DNA of 64,000 nt from Erythrobacteraceae bacterium Alg239-R51 (GCA_947331495.1 CAMZOI010000001.1:2046001-2110000), one strand, 5' to 3'. Positions 17,668 through 27,163 are shown, counted from the first letter of the stretch. Translations and numbers: made by a program. Notes: generated from the letters alone by a model not told the origin.

Positions 17668-18180
17668 CTATTGGTCGCGATCCCCATATGGGTCGGCAAT
17701 GCCCATTTTTGCAAGTGCAGCAATCTCGAGACGCTCCATGCTGTCGGCTTGCGCATCGTCGTTGACGTGGTCGTGACCGGCAAGATGAAGCAGCCCGTGA
17801 ACCAGAAGGTGGGCGGCGTGGTCTTCCAGACCGATCCCTTTCTCGCTGGCTTCGCGCTCGCAGGTTTCCCAGGCCAGCGCCAGATCGCCAAGCATTTCCG
17901 GGCCCCCATCATCCGGTAGCGCCAGCAGCGTTTCACGCGCCAGCATCGGAAAGGACAGGACATTGGTGGGCTTGTCTTTCCCCCGCCATTCGCGATTGAG
18001 CAACTCGACCTCTTCGTCGACGGTGAACAGGATGCTTGCCGTCAAGCGCGGATTTCCCAAGGCAGGTTCGACTTGCTCGGCAGCCTCGTGGGCACGCTCG
18101 GCCAGATCGGCCCAGTCGACGCCTTTCGGCCAGCCGTCTATTTCGATGTCGAGATCCATGTCAGGAAGATGGACCTTCAT
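17668..18180 (-). CDS. ybeY: Endoribonuclease/rRNA maturation factor YbeY
   Basis: 170-residue metal-dependent RNase acting in 16S rRNA 3'-end maturation and ribosome quality control. The zinc motif HGLLHLAGHDH (HX3HX5H) is present, and LNREWRGKDKPTNVLSFP is diagnostic. The start is the ATG at 18180, which overlaps the phoH 3' end by 20 bases; a 34-residue upstream extension would read through phoH in another frame. Operon phoH-ybeY-corC. Confidence 0.95.
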   Translation of the reverse strand: MKVHLPDMDLDIEIDGWPKGVDWADLAERAHEAAEQVEPALGNPRLTASILFTVDEEVELLNREWRGKDKPTNVLSFPMLARETLLALPDDGGPEMLGDLALAWETCEREASEKGIGLEDHAAHLLVHGLLHLAGHDHVNDDAQADSMERLEIAALAKMGIADPYGDRDQ

Positions 18181-19192
18181 ACGCTTCCACGATCCGCCCG
18201 ACGATGGGGTGGCGGACGACGTCGGCCGCGCTGAAGCGGATGGTGCCGAACCCGTCCACGCCCTCGAGCTTACCGACCGCATCGGCTAGCCCGCTCATCC
18301 CGCCACCGCCGGGTATGTCGACCTGGTTTGGATCGCCGCAGACCACCATGCGGCTGTTCTGGCCGAAACGGGTAAGAAACATCTTCATCTGTTCGCGCGT
18401 GGTGTTCTGCGCCTCGTCAAGGATCACGAAGGCATCGGCCAAAGTACGGCCGCGCATGAAGGCGATCGGCGCGATCTCGATCTCGCCAGAGGCCAGCCGC
18501 CGCTCGACCTGCTCGGGGGGCATGCAATCATAGAGCGCGTCGTAGAGCGGTCGCAGATAGGGATCGACCTTCTCCTTCAGGTCGCCGGGCAGGAAGCCGA
18601 GCTTCTCGCCAGCCTCCACGGCGGGCCGTGACAGGATCAGACGCTGCACGCTGCCCGAGATCAGCTGGGCGACCGCTTGCGCCACGGCAACGTAGGTCTT
18701 GCCGGTGCCTGCAGGACCCAGCGCAAAGATGATGTCGTCGCGCACGAGGCTGCGCATGTAGGTTGCCTGCATCGCGCTGCGCGGGACGATGGTCTTGCGC
18801 CGCGTCCGGATCATGATCGGCGGACCCTTGGGTTCGGCATCCATGATCCCGTCGAGCGTGGGTTCGTCGGACATGGCGATCAGCGATTCGATGGCCCCGG
18901 CATCGAGATCCTGCCCCAGCGCCAGCCGGTCATACATCTTGTTGAGCACGTCCCGGGCGCGCGCGACGCTGTCTTCGGGACCTTCGATATGAAGCTCGCC
19001 GCCGCGCGCCGCGATAAATACGCCAAGGCGGTTCTCGACCAGCACGAGATTGGTATCGAACTGCCCGAACAATGCGCCCAGCAGGCTCTGATTGTCGAAA
19101 TTGAGATCGACCTGCGCCCGGCGAACCTCGCGCTGGGGACTGGGCGGCGGCGTGAAGGCGCGGTCGGCCTTCGATGCGGGTTTGCGAGCCAT
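18161..19192 (-). CDS. phoH: PhoH family ATPase
   Basis: 343-residue PhoH-like P-loop protein. Walker A is GPAGTGKTYVAVAQA, Walker B is FVILDEAQNTT, followed by GDPNQVD. An N-terminal KH-like/Jag-type region precedes it (residues about 25-100). PhoH proteins work with YbeY in RNA metabolism. The ATG at 19192 has a strong AAAGGAG at 3 bases from the ATG-proximal CAT, and the start 93 bases upstream is not supported. It lies 93 bases after miaB on the same strand. Confidence 0.93.
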   Translation of the reverse strand: MARKPASKADRAFTPPPSPQREVRRAQVDLNFDNQSLLGALFGQFDTNLVLVENRLGVFIAARGGELHIEGPEDSVARARDVLNKMYDRLALGQDLDAGAIESLIAMSDEPTLDGIMDAEPKGPPIMIRTRRKTIVPRSAMQATYMRSLVRDDIIFALGPAGTGKTYVAVAQAVAQLISGSVQRLILSRPAVEAGEKLGFLPGDLKEKVDPYLRPLYDALYDCMPPEQVERRLASGEIEIAPIAFMRGRTLADAFVILDEAQNTTREQMKMFLTRFGQNSRMVVCGDPNQVDIPGGGGMSGLADAVGKLEGVDGFGTIRFSAADVVRHPIVGRIVEAYEGPSS

Positions 19193-19285
19193 ATGCTCCT
19201 TTCGTATGCGATTCGGAGTGTAGGCTTCAACGCATGGCGCGCAAGTTGGGGTGCACGATGACCGTGGAAAGTCATGCACCTGCAA

Positions 19286-20629
19286 TCAGGCGTCGACCGT
19301 TTCCCGCAGCTTGCCCGCCAGCGAGTTCGGACCGGCCTCGACCAGTTCGACTTGGACCAGGTCTCCGATTTCGACACCGCCTTCGAACCATACGGATTGC
19401 AGCCAAGGCGACTTACCCAGCCATTGGCCAGGAAGCTTGCCCTTGCGTTCGACCAGCACTTCACAGGTCTTTCCTACGCTGGCCTCGTTGAAGGCCAGCT
19501 GGTCGCGGTTGAGCGCGGCCTGGAGGCGCTGGAGGCGTTCGTCCATGACCTCGCGCGGAACCTGTTCATCCATCGTCGCGGCGGGTGTGCCGGGGCGCGG
19601 CGAGTATTTGAAACTGAAGGCCTGCGCGTATTGGACTTCGTCGACCAGCTTCAGCGTCTCTTCGAATTCGGCTTCGGTTTCGCCCGGGAAGCCGACGATG
19701 AAATCGCCCGACAGCGCGATATCCGGCCGCGCCGCGCGCATGTCTTCCAGAAGCCGCAGATAGCTGTCCGCCGTGTGGCTGCGGTTCATCGCCTTCAGGA
19801 CGCGGTCGCTTCCGCTCTGCACGGGCAAGTGCAGATAGGGCATCAATTTGTAAACTTCCGCGTGACACCGAACCAGCCCTTTTGAAAAATCATTGGGATG
19901 GCTGGTCGTGTAGCGAATTCGCTGCAATTCCGGTATCTTGGCAAGCTCTCTTATCAAGCCGTCCAAGCCGATCTCGTCACCTTCCGCATTGCCACCGGAC
20001 CACGCATTCACATTCTGTCCCAGCAGCGTGATTTCGCGCGCGCCGCGCTCCGCCAGGCGGCGGGCTTCGTCGACCAGATCGGCGAAGGGGCGGGAAATCT
20101 CGGCACCTCTCGTATAGGGCACCACGCAATAGGTGCAGAACTTGTCGCAACCCTCCTGCACCGTCAGGAAGGCTGTAGGAAAGCGTCGCTTGCGTTCGGG
20201 CAGCGCAGCGAACTTGGCGATGGCCGGCATGTCGGTGTCGGTCGCCCTCTCCCCTTTCACCGCCTTGTCGAGCATTTCGGGCAGGCGATGATATGCTTGC
20301 GGACCGACGACCATGCTGACCGCCGGACTGCGCGCCATGATCTCTTCGCCCTCGGCCTGCGCGACGCAGCCCGCAACCGCGATCATCGGCTCCTTGCCAG
20401 CCTTGCGGCCGGCCTTGCTCAGGCGACCGATATCCGAATAAACCTTCTCCGCCGCCTTCTCGCGAATATGGCAGGTGTTGAGCACCACAAGGTCGGCCTC
20501 TTCCCCCTCTGCCGCCGGCTCGATGCCGCGCGCGTTCAGCAGATCGGCCATGCGCTCGCCGTCATAGACGTTCATCTGACAGCCGAAGCTCTTGACCCTG
20601 TAGGTCCTGGGGGAATTGGTCGGTTTCAT
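19286..20629 (-). CDS. miaB: tRNA-2-methylthio-N6-dimethylallyladenosine synthase
   Basis: 447-residue radical-SAM methylthiotransferase that adds 2-methylthio to i6A37 in tRNA. The N-terminal UPF0004 domain has three cluster cysteines ([28 protein letters not shown]); the radical-SAM motif is [16 protein letters not shown]; a C-terminal TRAM domain occupies about residues 385-445. The ATG at 20629 begins the homologous core, and an upstream extension into the CPBP gene is not supported. Confidence 0.95.
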   Translation of the reverse strand: MKPTNSPRTYRVKSFGCQMNVYDGERMADLLNARGIEPAAEGEEADLVVLNTCHIREKAAEKVYSDIGRLSKAGRKAGKEPMIAVAGCVAQAEGEEIMARSPAVSMVVGPQAYHRLPEMLDKAVKGERATDTDMPAIAKFAALPERKRRFPTAFLTVQEGCDKFCTYCVVPYTRGAEISRPFADLVDEARRLAERGAREITLLGQNVNAWSGGNAEGDEIGLDGLIRELAKIPELQRIRYTTSHPNDFSKGLVRCHAEVYKLMPYLHLPVQSGSDRVLKAMNRSHTADSYLRLLEDMRAARPDIALSGDFIVGFPGETEAEFEETLKLVDEVQYAQAFSFKYSPRPGTPAATMDEQVPREVMDERLQRLQAALNRDQLAFNEASVGKTCEVLVERKGKLPGQWLGKSPWLQSVWFEGGVEIGDLVQVELVEAGPNSLAGKLRETVDA

Positions 20630-20642
20630 CAGGGGAGCGCCC

Positions 20643-21431
20643 TTAGCGCCGATTAGCGTTCGGTTCAATTGCGGCGGAACCCAGAAACCAGTCCGCCTTC
20701 GCGCGGAAAACCACCGTTGCCAGAACGCAAGACAGCCCGATCGTCGCTCCGAAGGCCGCATATTGTGCTGACATCGACGTCAATTTGGGGTCAATCACGA
20801 CCTGCGAGAGGTTAACGCTGCCATGCAGGATGACGCAGCCCCACAACCCCACGCGCCGGTCGGCTATCATCGCCGTCATGATGATCGAATGGGCGAAACA
20901 TCCTGCCAGCAGCAGCCCGGTGAAAGCCGGTCCGATCGCGAATTTGGGTGCGTGCCAAAAAAACCAGCCGACTGCGACGAGAAGGCTCGCAGAGATCGGG
21001 GCGAGGCGGGCGAGCAGTGCGGGGGTGAGCCAGCCGCGCCAGCCGATTTCCTCAAGCAAGGCGACGATTGCGAACTGCACCGCCGCCCCGGCCACGAACG
21101 CGAGGGGGTCGAGTAAAACGACCTCACCGCCCGACAGGTAAGCGGCAACGATCGCGACGAGCGCATAGGCGAGCGGGATCAGCGCGAGCGCGGGAAGCTG
21201 CGGCAGTGAGGTGAGCCTTCGTCCGAGGGCGGCGAGGCTCTGCCGCCCTTTCCAACTCGCGAAGATCAGCGCGGCGAGGCTCGGCCCCGCTACGCCAAGC
21301 GCGAGCGATGCCGTCTCGGCTAAGGCTAGACCGCCGAGAGCAGCGACGGCGCCACCCGCCAGCATCGCCGCGATGGACAACAGGAGCGCGGCGAGCGAAA
21401 ACCCGCCCGCCAGCGCAATGGATTTTTTCAT
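20643..21431 (-). CDS. CPBP family intramembrane glutamic endopeptidase
   Basis: 262-residue polytopic membrane protein with about seven or eight hydrophobic segments. The CPBP (Rce1/Abi) signatures are visible: motif 1 [11 protein letters not shown] near residue 134 with the two catalytic Glu and Arg, FFWHAPKF, and HGSVNLSQ in the last third. Members cleave inside the membrane or process prenylated/peptide substrates; no substrate gene is adjacent. It lies 13 bases downstream of the cyclophilin gene and 13 upstream of miaB. Confidence 0.88.
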   Translation of the reverse strand: MKKSIALAGGFSLAALLLSIAAMLAGGAVAALGGLALAETASLALGVAGPSLAALIFASWKGRQSLAALGRRLTSLPQLPALALIPLAYALVAIVAAYLSGGEVVLLDPLAFVAGAAVQFAIVALLEEIGWRGWLTPALLARLAPISASLLVAVGWFFWHAPKFAIGPAFTGLLLAGCFAHSIIMTAMIADRRVGLWGCVILHGSVNLSQVVIDPKLTSMSAQYAAFGATIGLSCVLATVVFRAKADWFLGSAAIEPNANRR

Positions 21432-21444
21432 AGGTAGGCGTTCT

Positions 21445-21906
21445 TCAGATAACAGTCGCCTTCACGATCTTGCCCGGATTCTTCGGCGGCTCGCCCTTGG
21501 GCAGCGCGTCGACGTGGTCCATGCCGCTCTCGACCTGGCCCCAGACGGTGTATTGACCGTCGAGAAATTCGGCATCGTCGAAGCAGATGAAGAACTGGCT
21601 GTTGGCGCTGTCGGGCACCTGGGTGCGGGCCATCGAGCAAGTGCCGCGGGTGTGCGGTTCGGAGTTGAATTCGGCCTTCAGGTCGGGCTTGTCGCTGCCG
21701 CTCATGCCGGTGCCGGTCGGATCGCCGCCCTGTGCCATGAAGCCTGGGATCACGCGGTGGAACACCACCCCGTCATAGAAGCCTTCCTTGGTCAGTTCGG
21801 TAATCCGCTCGACATGGTTGGGCGCCAGATCGGGGCGCAGCTTGATGACCACGTCCTTGTTTTCGCCATCTCCGGTATCGAGGGTGAGCGTGAGTTTGTC
21901 GGTCAT
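21445..21906 (-). CDS. Cyclophilin-type peptidyl-prolyl cis-trans isomerase
   Basis: 153-residue cytoplasmic cyclophilin with no signal peptide. Active-site sequences include FYDGVVFHRVIPGFMAQGGD, SQFFIC and YTVWGQVESGMDHVDAL. It speeds proline isomerisation in protein folding. AAGGAG lies 10 bases before the ATG at 21906. It is divergent from mgtE and precedes the CPBP gene. Confidence 0.94.
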   Translation of the reverse strand: MTDKLTLTLDTGDGENKDVVIKLRPDLAPNHVERITELTKEGFYDGVVFHRVIPGFMAQGGDPTGTGMSGSDKPDLKAEFNSEPHTRGTCSMARTQVPDSANSQFFICFDDAEFLDGQYTVWGQVESGMDHVDALPKGEPPKNPGKIVKATVI

Positions 21907-21971
21907 ATCTGCGTATCTCCTTGTTCGTTGCGGCCCTACATAGGCACTGAGTGCGCGCTGTCACCCTCTGC

Positions 21972-21998
21972 TTGCTTTCTGGGCCCGCCTGCCTAGAG
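21972..21998 (+). promoter_or_regulatory. Promoter-like element of mgtE
   Basis: TTGCTT (21972-21977), 15 bases, CTAGAG (21993-21998); the -10 ends 7 bases before the ATG, so a leaderless or nearly leaderless transcript is expected. Spacing is shorter than ideal. Confidence 0.4.
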
Positions 21999-22005
21999 CG
22001 AGCGC

Positions 22006-23463
22006 ATGGCCGAGGACCGCCTTCCCGACGATGAAACCGTGATGCTGGCCGAACCGCCAGCCCCGGAAGACGTGGGCGAAGGCCGTCCGGACGACCGCAT
22101 CGACGACGAGCGGATGGACGAGGAGAACACCCTCAAGCCGGAATTCGTCCGCTCGGTCGAGGATGCGCTGGAGGAGGAAGACACCCAGGCGGTCTACGAC
22201 CTGGTCGAACCGCTCCATCCCGCCGACGTCGCCGACCTGCTCGAACTGCTCGAACGCGACGAACGCAACCAGCTCGTCGGCGCGATCTCGGACCTAATGA
22301 CGCCGGAGGTCGTGGCCGAACTGAACGACTATGTCCGCGAGGACATGATGGAAGCGCTGCCACCCGAGGCGGTGGCGCTGATCGTCGACCAGCTGGAAAC
22401 CGACGATGCGGTCCAGCTGATCGAGGATCTCGACGAGGAAAACCAGCGCGCCATTCTCGCCGAGGTCGAGATGGAGGACCGGATCGCGATCCAGTCCGCC
22501 CTCTCCTATCCGGAAGAAACCGCGGGCCGGCTGATGAGCCGCGACCTGGTGGCGGTGCCCGAGCACCTGACCGTCGGCGACCTGATCGATTATCTGCGCG
22601 AACAGGCCGATCTGCCCGACGAATTCTACGAGATCTTCATCGTCGACGAGAAGCACCATCCGGTCGGAACCTGCGCGCTGAACTGGGTCCTGCGCGCGCC
22701 GCGCAATATCGCCCTGGCCGACGTGATGAAGCGCGACCAGACGTTGATCCCGGTCATGCTCGACCAGGAAGAGGTCGGGCTGATGTTCCAGAAGTACAAT
22801 CTCATCAGCGCCGCCGTGGTCGACGAGAACGAGCGCCTGGTCGGCCAGATGACGGTGGACGACGTGGTCCATATCATTTCCGAAGAAGCGGGCGAGGATG
22901 CGCTGCTGATGAGCGGCGCGGGCGATGGCGACATCAACGAGCCGATCCGCGAAGCCTATTCCGCGCGCGTGCGCTGGCTGATCGCCAATCTCGGAACCGC
23001 ACTGGTCGCCAGCTTCATCATCGCGCTGTTCGGTACCGCGATCGAGCAGCTGGTGGCGCTTGCCGTCCTGATGCCGATCGTCGCCAGCATCGGCGGCAAT
23101 GCCGGCACGCAGACCATGGCGGTGACCGTTCGCGCCATCGCCACCAACCAGCTTACCCGGTCGAACACGCGGCGTATCCTGTGGCGCGAGATGCGCGTTG
23201 CGATACTCAACGGTGCGACCATCGCCGTCCTGATCGGCCTGGCCACCGGCGCGATCTTCACCCCTCTCCTGGGCGTGGTCATCGCATTGGCGATGGTCAT
23301 CAATGTCGCGGTGGCGGGCCTCGCCGGAGTTGCGGTGCCGGTGGCGTTCGACCGGCTCAACCAGGATCCGGCGGTCGCCAGCAGCGTGTTCGTGACGATG
23401 ATCACCGATTCCATGGGCTTTTTCGCGTTTCTTGGCCTGGCCGTGGCATTGGGCGTGGTTTGA
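22006..23463 (+). CDS. mgtE: Magnesium transporter MgtE
   Basis: 485-residue Mg2+ channel/transporter. Domains in order: acidic N-terminal tail, MgtE_N superhelical domain (about 45-150), CBS pair (about 155-280), and a five-helix membrane domain (about 310-485) with LVALAVLMPIVASIGGNAGTQ and the glycine/proline-rich pore helices. Cytosolic Mg2+ binding to the CBS and N domains closes the pore in characterised members. There is almost no 5' leader, so no upstream riboswitch is present. Confidence 0.95.
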   Translation: MAEDRLPDDETVMLAEPPAPEDVGEGRPDDRIDDERMDEENTLKPEFVRSVEDALEEEDTQAVYDLVEPLHPADVADLLELLERDERNQLVGAISDLMTPEVVAELNDYVREDMMEALPPEAVALIVDQLETDDAVQLIEDLDEENQRAILAEVEMEDRIAIQSALSYPEETAGRLMSRDLVAVPEHLTVGDLIDYLREQADLPDEFYEIFIVDEKHHPVGTCALNWVLRAPRNIALADVMKRDQTLIPVMLDQEEVGLMFQKYNLISAAVVDENERLVGQMTVDDVVHIISEEAGEDALLMSGAGDGDINEPIREAYSARVRWLIANLGTALVASFIIALFGTAIEQLVALAVLMPIVASIGGNAGTQTMAVTVRAIATNQLTRSNTRRILWREMRVAILNGATIAVLIGLATGAIFTPLLGVVIALAMVINVAVAGLAGVAVPVAFDRLNQDPAVASSVFVTMITDSMGFFAFLGLAVALGVV

Positions 23464-23482
23464 CGGTGAGCGGGAAGAAAAG

Positions 23483-23510
23483 TTTGTGTGGATCGGGAGA
23501 ACCCCTATCT
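23483..23510 (+). promoter_or_regulatory. Promoter-like element of the DUF1489 gene
   Basis: TTTGTG (23483-23488), 16 bases, CTATCT (23505-23510); the -10 ends 8 bases before the ATG. Suggests a leaderless message. Confidence 0.4.
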
Positions 23511-23518
23511 GATCACGC

Positions 23519-23908
23519 ATGCCGCTTCACCTGACCAAGATTGCTTTCGGTGCGCAGAGCTTTGCCGATATCGAGAACTGGTATGCTGCACGGCGCAGCC
23601 CGAACCTGACCACCCGCTATCGCCCGACCAAGTGGGAGCAATGCATTGGCGGATCGCTCTACTGGATCCACCAGCACAGCATAGTGGCGCGCAGCCAGAT
23701 CCTTGGCTTCAGTGAGACGCCTGACGGGCGCTGGTCGATCGATCTCGAACCGAAACTGGTCCGCGTTCTGCCACGGCCGAAGCGCGCGCATCAGGGCTGG
23801 CGCTATCTCAAGGGCGAACCGCCGCGCGATCTCGACGAGGGCGAGGATATCGGCGACGCCTTGCCGGGCAAGCTGGCCGGTAAGCTTGAACGGCTCGGAC
23901 TTATCTGA
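23519..23908 (+). CDS. DUF1489 family protein
   Basis: 129-residue soluble protein of the alphaproteobacterial DUF1489 family, recognised by its start (MPLHLTKIAFGAQS) and by YRPTKWEQCIGGSLYWIHQH and GWRYLKGEPPRDL. Function unknown. No Shine-Dalgarno sequence precedes the ATG. It lies 55 bases after mgtE on the same strand but appears to have its own promoter. Confidence 0.88.
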   Translation: MPLHLTKIAFGAQSFADIENWYAARRSPNLTTRYRPTKWEQCIGGSLYWIHQHSIVARSQILGFSETPDGRWSIDLEPKLVRVLPRPKRAHQGWRYLKGEPPRDLDEGEDIGDALPGKLAGKLERLGLI

Positions 23909-23918
23909 CGCGAATTGC

Positions 23919-23944
23919 GGAACAGGACCCCGTTGCCCTCCGTT
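23919..23944 (+). promoter_or_regulatory. EcfG (general stress sigma factor) type promoter
   Basis: GGAAC (23919-23923), 17 bases, CGTT (23941-23944). This matches the alphaproteobacterial sigma-EcfG consensus GGAAC-N16/17-CGTT and lies 23 bases before the start of a small hydrophilic protein gene. Confidence 0.6.
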
Positions 23945-23967
23945 GGTTGTCCAAAGGAGACATTACC

Positions 23968-24216
23968 ATGCCAGAACGCCAATCCATGCACCCCGACAAC
24001 GAGATGATCGACAAGATGACCGAGGATGCCACGCCCAGCCATCAGGGTTCGGCCGGGGGCGAGGTCAATCGCCGGGTCGGCAAGCGGGGCGAGGAAAACC
24101 GCGCGAAGGATCCGGCCAATCGCGAACCGGAAGTGGGTTCGGACAATCCGGAAGAAGACGCCAAGAAGGGTCCGAAAACCCGCCATGCCATTCAGGAAAG
24201 CCGCAACAACAGCTAG
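23968..24216 (+). CDS. Small hydrophilic protein of unknown function
   Basis: 82-residue, highly charged, cysteine-free protein rich in Asn, Glu, Asp, Lys and Gly, with no predicted membrane segment; likely disordered. No family recognised with certainty. The ATG at 23968 has AAAGGAG 9 bases upstream, better than the in-frame codon 21 bases earlier. The EcfG-type promoter directly upstream and the composition resemble small proteins induced by the general stress response in sphingomonads; that role is inference. The stop shares CTAG with the convergent FrnE-like gene. Confidence 0.75.
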   Translation: MPERQSMHPDNEMIDKMTEDATPSHQGSAGGEVNRRVGKRGEENRAKDPANREPEVGSDNPEEDAKKGPKTRHAIQESRNNS

Positions 24217-24896
24217 GCGGCGGTCTTTTCCGCAACCCGGCGCAGCGTGTCGGCATAGGTTTCGGCAGGCTGCGCGCCGGGTATCATGAACTTGTTCTCG
24301 ACGATCATCGCCGGAACGCCGGTGATGTTGAGATCCCATGCCGCCCGTTCCTCGACCCGCACCTTGTGCGCCAGTTCCTCGCTGTCGAGCGCCCGGGCGG
24401 CAGCCTCGCGGTCGAGGCCAACCTCCTCGGCAATTTTCAGCAACACCTTACGCTCGCCGATGTGACGGCGCGCATTGAAATGCGCCTCGAACAGGGCAAG
24501 CTTCAGCGCGGTCTGCCTGGCTGCTCCGTGTTCCTCGCCCGCCCAGGTCAGCAGTTTGTGGGCATCGAAGGTGTTCCACATCATCGCCTCGGGCGCAGGT
24601 TCTTCGCCCTCGTAATCGAGCGAAACGCCTGCCTGTTCCGCGGCCTCGCGCATGCGGCCCTGCACCTCGCGCGACTGGTCCATCGTACGGCCGTATTTGC
24701 GCGCGATATGGGCGGTGCGCTCTTCCCCCTCTTCCGGCATGTCCGGATTCAGTTCGAACGCATGCCAGCGGATGTCGGCTTCGATCTCGCCATCGAGCAG
24801 GTCGAGGCCCTTGCGCAAATTGCCCCACCCGACCAGGCACCACGGGCACATCACGTCGGACCAGATATCGATCCTGAGGGTTCTGGGCTGGGTCAT
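24213..24896 (-). CDS. DsbA family oxidoreductase (FrnE/2-hydroxychromene isomerase-like)
   Basis: 227-residue cytoplasmic thioredoxin-fold protein with an inserted helical domain. The active site is CPWC in WSDVMCPWCLVGWGNL near residues 17-20, and the cis-Pro loop is ITGVPAMIV. FrnE-type proteins take part in polyketide chemistry or oxidative stress defence; this member has no signal peptide. Its ATG overlaps the nudC stop (ATGA), so translation is coupled with nudC. The stop shares CTAG with the convergent small gene. Confidence 0.88.
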   Translation of the reverse strand: MTQPRTLRIDIWSDVMCPWCLVGWGNLRKGLDLLDGEIEADIRWHAFELNPDMPEEGEERTAHIARKYGRTMDQSREVQGRMREAAEQAGVSLDYEGEEPAPEAMMWNTFDAHKLLTWAGEEHGAARQTALKLALFEAHFNARRHIGERKVLLKIAEEVGLDREAAARALDSEELAHKVRVEERAAWDLNITGVPAMIVENKFMIPGAQPAETYADTLRRVAEKTAA

Positions 24897-25777
24897 TTCT
24901 CAATCCACCATTTCATCAGATGATGCGCGATAGCATGGGGCGGCGGCGCGACGAAGGGGCCGTCACCCGATAGAGCCGCCTCGACTTCATCGCGTACATA
25001 CCAGTTTATCTCGGCCATTTCGGTTTCGTCGATGGTCAGCGCATCATCGTCGGCATGGCTATGGCAGCCGATCATCAGCTGGCTCGGAAACGGCCAGGGC
25101 TGGCTTGCGATGTAGGTAACATCGCGCGCGCGAACGCCGCTTTCCTCCAGCACTTCGCGCATGACAGCTTCCTCGATGCTTTCCCCCGGTTCGACGAACC
25201 CCGCCAGAGCCGAGAACCGCCCTTCGGGCCAGCCCTTGCCCCGGCCCAGCATCAGGCGCCCATCGTGTTCGACCAGCATGATCGTGACCGGATCGGTGCG
25301 CGGGAAATGGCTCGCGCCGCAGCTCGTGCACTCGCGCTGCCAGCCGCCCTTGGCGATTTTCGTTCCGCCGCCGCACTGGGCGCAGAAGCGATGCCGCGCG
25401 TGCCAGTCGACGATGCTGCGCGCTCCGCCGTAAAGGGCAAGATCGTCGGGTCGCATGGTCGCCATCAGCGACCATAATTGCGGATTGGCCATTCGGGGCG
25501 CGGCATCGCCGGCTGGCGGGACCACGGCGAAGCATGGCTTGCCCTGGCCCTCTTCGGATACGTCCAGCCCGAGAAACACGAACTCAGCATCTTCGGGCGC
25601 ATCGGCCAGCGTGCCCCACGCCAGGCATCCGGCATCGTCCGTACCCGGCATCAACCCGTCGAGCGCGAGCAACCGCGCCTTCCAGTTCATCATCCCCGCC
25701 AGCCGGTCGGGGTCGGCACGGATGTGATCCGCCCGGTCGAGCCGCGAGCCGGTGAACGCCAGCACCGGTCGGCTCAC
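24893..25777 (-). CDS. nudC: NAD+ diphosphatase / NADH pyrophosphatase
   Basis: 294-residue NudC enzyme that hydrolyses NAD(H) to NMN(H) and AMP and can remove NAD caps from RNA. A zinc ribbon (FCAQCGGG...CTSCGASHFPR) precedes the Nudix box GFVEPGESIEEAVMREVLEE, and the NADH-specific motif SQPWPFPSQLMIG follows. The start is GTG at 25777, which forms a GTGA overlap with the stop of the upstream serine hydrolase; any earlier start would lie inside that gene. Ends in ATGA with the FrnE-like gene. Confidence 0.95.
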   Translation of the reverse strand: MSRPVLAFTGSRLDRADHIRADPDRLAGMMNWKARLLALDGLMPGTDDAGCLAWGTLADAPEDAEFVFLGLDVSEEGQGKPCFAVVPPAGDAAPRMANPQLWSLMATMRPDDLALYGGARSIVDWHARHRFCAQCGGGTKIAKGGWQRECTSCGASHFPRTDPVTIMLVEHDGRLMLGRGKGWPEGRFSALAGFVEPGESIEEAVMREVLEESGVRARDVTYIASQPWPFPSQLMIGCHSHADDDALTIDETEMAEINWYVRDEVEAALSGDGPFVAPPPHAIAHHLMKWWIEK

Positions 25778-27078
25778 GCGCCCTGCATCGCCGCCAGATC
25801 CTTCGCCACCGCGACCGGGAAGCCTTCGTGAATCGGATAGGCTTCGGACGGCATGTATTGCGTCATCAGCGTCGCGCGCAGATTGGCCGGGTAATTGACG
25901 AAGGCCACCGTGCCGGCCGCCCCGCCCCAACCATAGGCGCCGTTGGTTACGCGGCCGCCGGCACCAAAGCCCTGTCCGGCGATCCAGGTCCCTTCGGTGG
26001 TCGCGCCCTCGGGCAACAGGTCGGACGTGCCCAGTCGGACCGCCGCTTCGCTCATCACGCGCGTTCCGTCGATGGCGCCATAGCCCAGCAACATCCGCAG
26101 GAACCGGTCATAGTCTCGCGGCGAGGATACCAGGCCCGCGCCGCCGAACGGGAAGGCAGGCTGGTCGAGATACACCGAAGCCCGCGCCGGATCGAGCGGC
26201 AACGGAACGCCGCCAATAATGCCGTAATTCGTGGTCAGACGGTCGACCTGGTTCTCGGGCACGGTGAACCACGTGCTGGTCATGCCGATCGGCTCGAAGA
26301 TGCGCGTTCGCAGGAACTCGTCGAACGCCATGCCGCTGGCAACCTCGATCACGCGGCCGAGCAGGTCGAGCCCTACCGAATAGCTCCACTTCGTTCCCGG
26401 TTGCAGCACCAGCGGCGCCGTGGCCAGGCGGTCGGCAAACTTGTCGAGACCCTTGACGGATTTTGCGCGTGACAGTTCGGGTAGCGGCAGGCGCGTGACC
26501 TGCCCCGGGACAAGACCGTATTTCTCGTAATATTCCTTGATCGGCCCGTTCTGGACCACGCCATAGCCGAGGCCCGCAGTATGCGTCATCAGATGACGCA
26601 CCGTGATTGGACGCTCCGCCGGGACGAGGTCGGTGATCGACCCGTCATAAGTCTTCTGCACCATCATGTTCGCATAGGCGGGCAGCAATTCGGCGATCGG
26701 CTGGTCGAGACCGAGCCGGCCCTCGTCGATCAGCATCATCGCCGCCATGCCGGTAACCGGCTTGGTCATCGAATAGATGCGGTAGAGGCTATCGGCATCG
26801 GCAAGCGCACGCCCACCAAGCGCAAGGCTGCCCTTGGCCAGGTAGACCGGGTCGTTCTGTCCCCAGCCGAGCGCAGCGATCATGTTGGCGACCTTGCGTT
26901 CGCCAACATAGGTATCGACCATCGCTGCGACATTGCGCCAGTTCCCGGATGCGGCCTGCGCCATCGCGCTGCGCCCCAGCGGATTTGCGGCCAGCGCCGC
27001 CCCGGCAGTCAGCCAAGCACCTCCGCGCAGCAGCGATCGGCGCGACAGATTGGGTTCGGCGAAATCACGATAGGCCAT
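25774..27078 (-). CDS. Exported serine hydrolase, class C beta-lactamase fold
   Basis: 434-residue penicillin-binding-protein/beta-lactamase-fold esterase. The N-terminus is a probable Tat signal (LSRRSLLRGGAW then a hydrophobic stretch to about residue 40). The catalytic SxxK is in YRIYSMTKPVTGMA, the second-motif Tyr probably in KWSYSVGLDLLG. Many such proteins are esterases or D-Ala peptidases rather than antibiotic-degrading enzymes, so I do not call resistance. First gene of a three-gene coupled set with nudC and the FrnE-like gene. Confidence 0.88.
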   Translation of the reverse strand: MAYRDFAEPNLSRRSLLRGGAWLTAGAALAANPLGRSAMAQAASGNWRNVAAMVDTYVGERKVANMIAALGWGQNDPVYLAKGSLALGGRALADADSLYRIYSMTKPVTGMAAMMLIDEGRLGLDQPIAELLPAYANMMVQKTYDGSITDLVPAERPITVRHLMTHTAGLGYGVVQNGPIKEYYEKYGLVPGQVTRLPLPELSRAKSVKGLDKFADRLATAPLVLQPGTKWSYSVGLDLLGRVIEVASGMAFDEFLRTRIFEPIGMTSTWFTVPENQVDRLTTNYGIIGGVPLPLDPARASVYLDQPAFPFGGAGLVSSPRDYDRFLRMLLGYGAIDGTRVMSEAAVRLGTSDLLPEGATTEGTWIAGQGFGAGGRVTNGAYGWGGAAGTVAFVNYPANLRATLMTQYMPSEAYPIHEGFPVAVAKDLAAMQGA

Positions 27079-27163
27079 GCAGTATGTCTCCCTAGTCGGC
27101 GGCTTCTGTGCAAGAGCATGTATGAACGGTCAATTGCGAATTGAAACGCTTGCAATCCAGCGC

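Noticed and set aside
17683-17692. CCCATATGGG palindrome in the ybeY 3' end
   Set aside because: Lies inside coding sequence where the codons explain it; it resembles the priA palindrome but is probably coincidental.
22006-22200. Magnesium riboswitch before mgtE
   Set aside because: The predicted start of transcription is within a few bases of the ATG, leaving no room for a leader RNA.
25774-27078. Beta-lactamase antibiotic resistance gene
   Set aside because: The fold is shared by esterases and peptidases; sequence motifs alone do not show beta-lactam hydrolysis.
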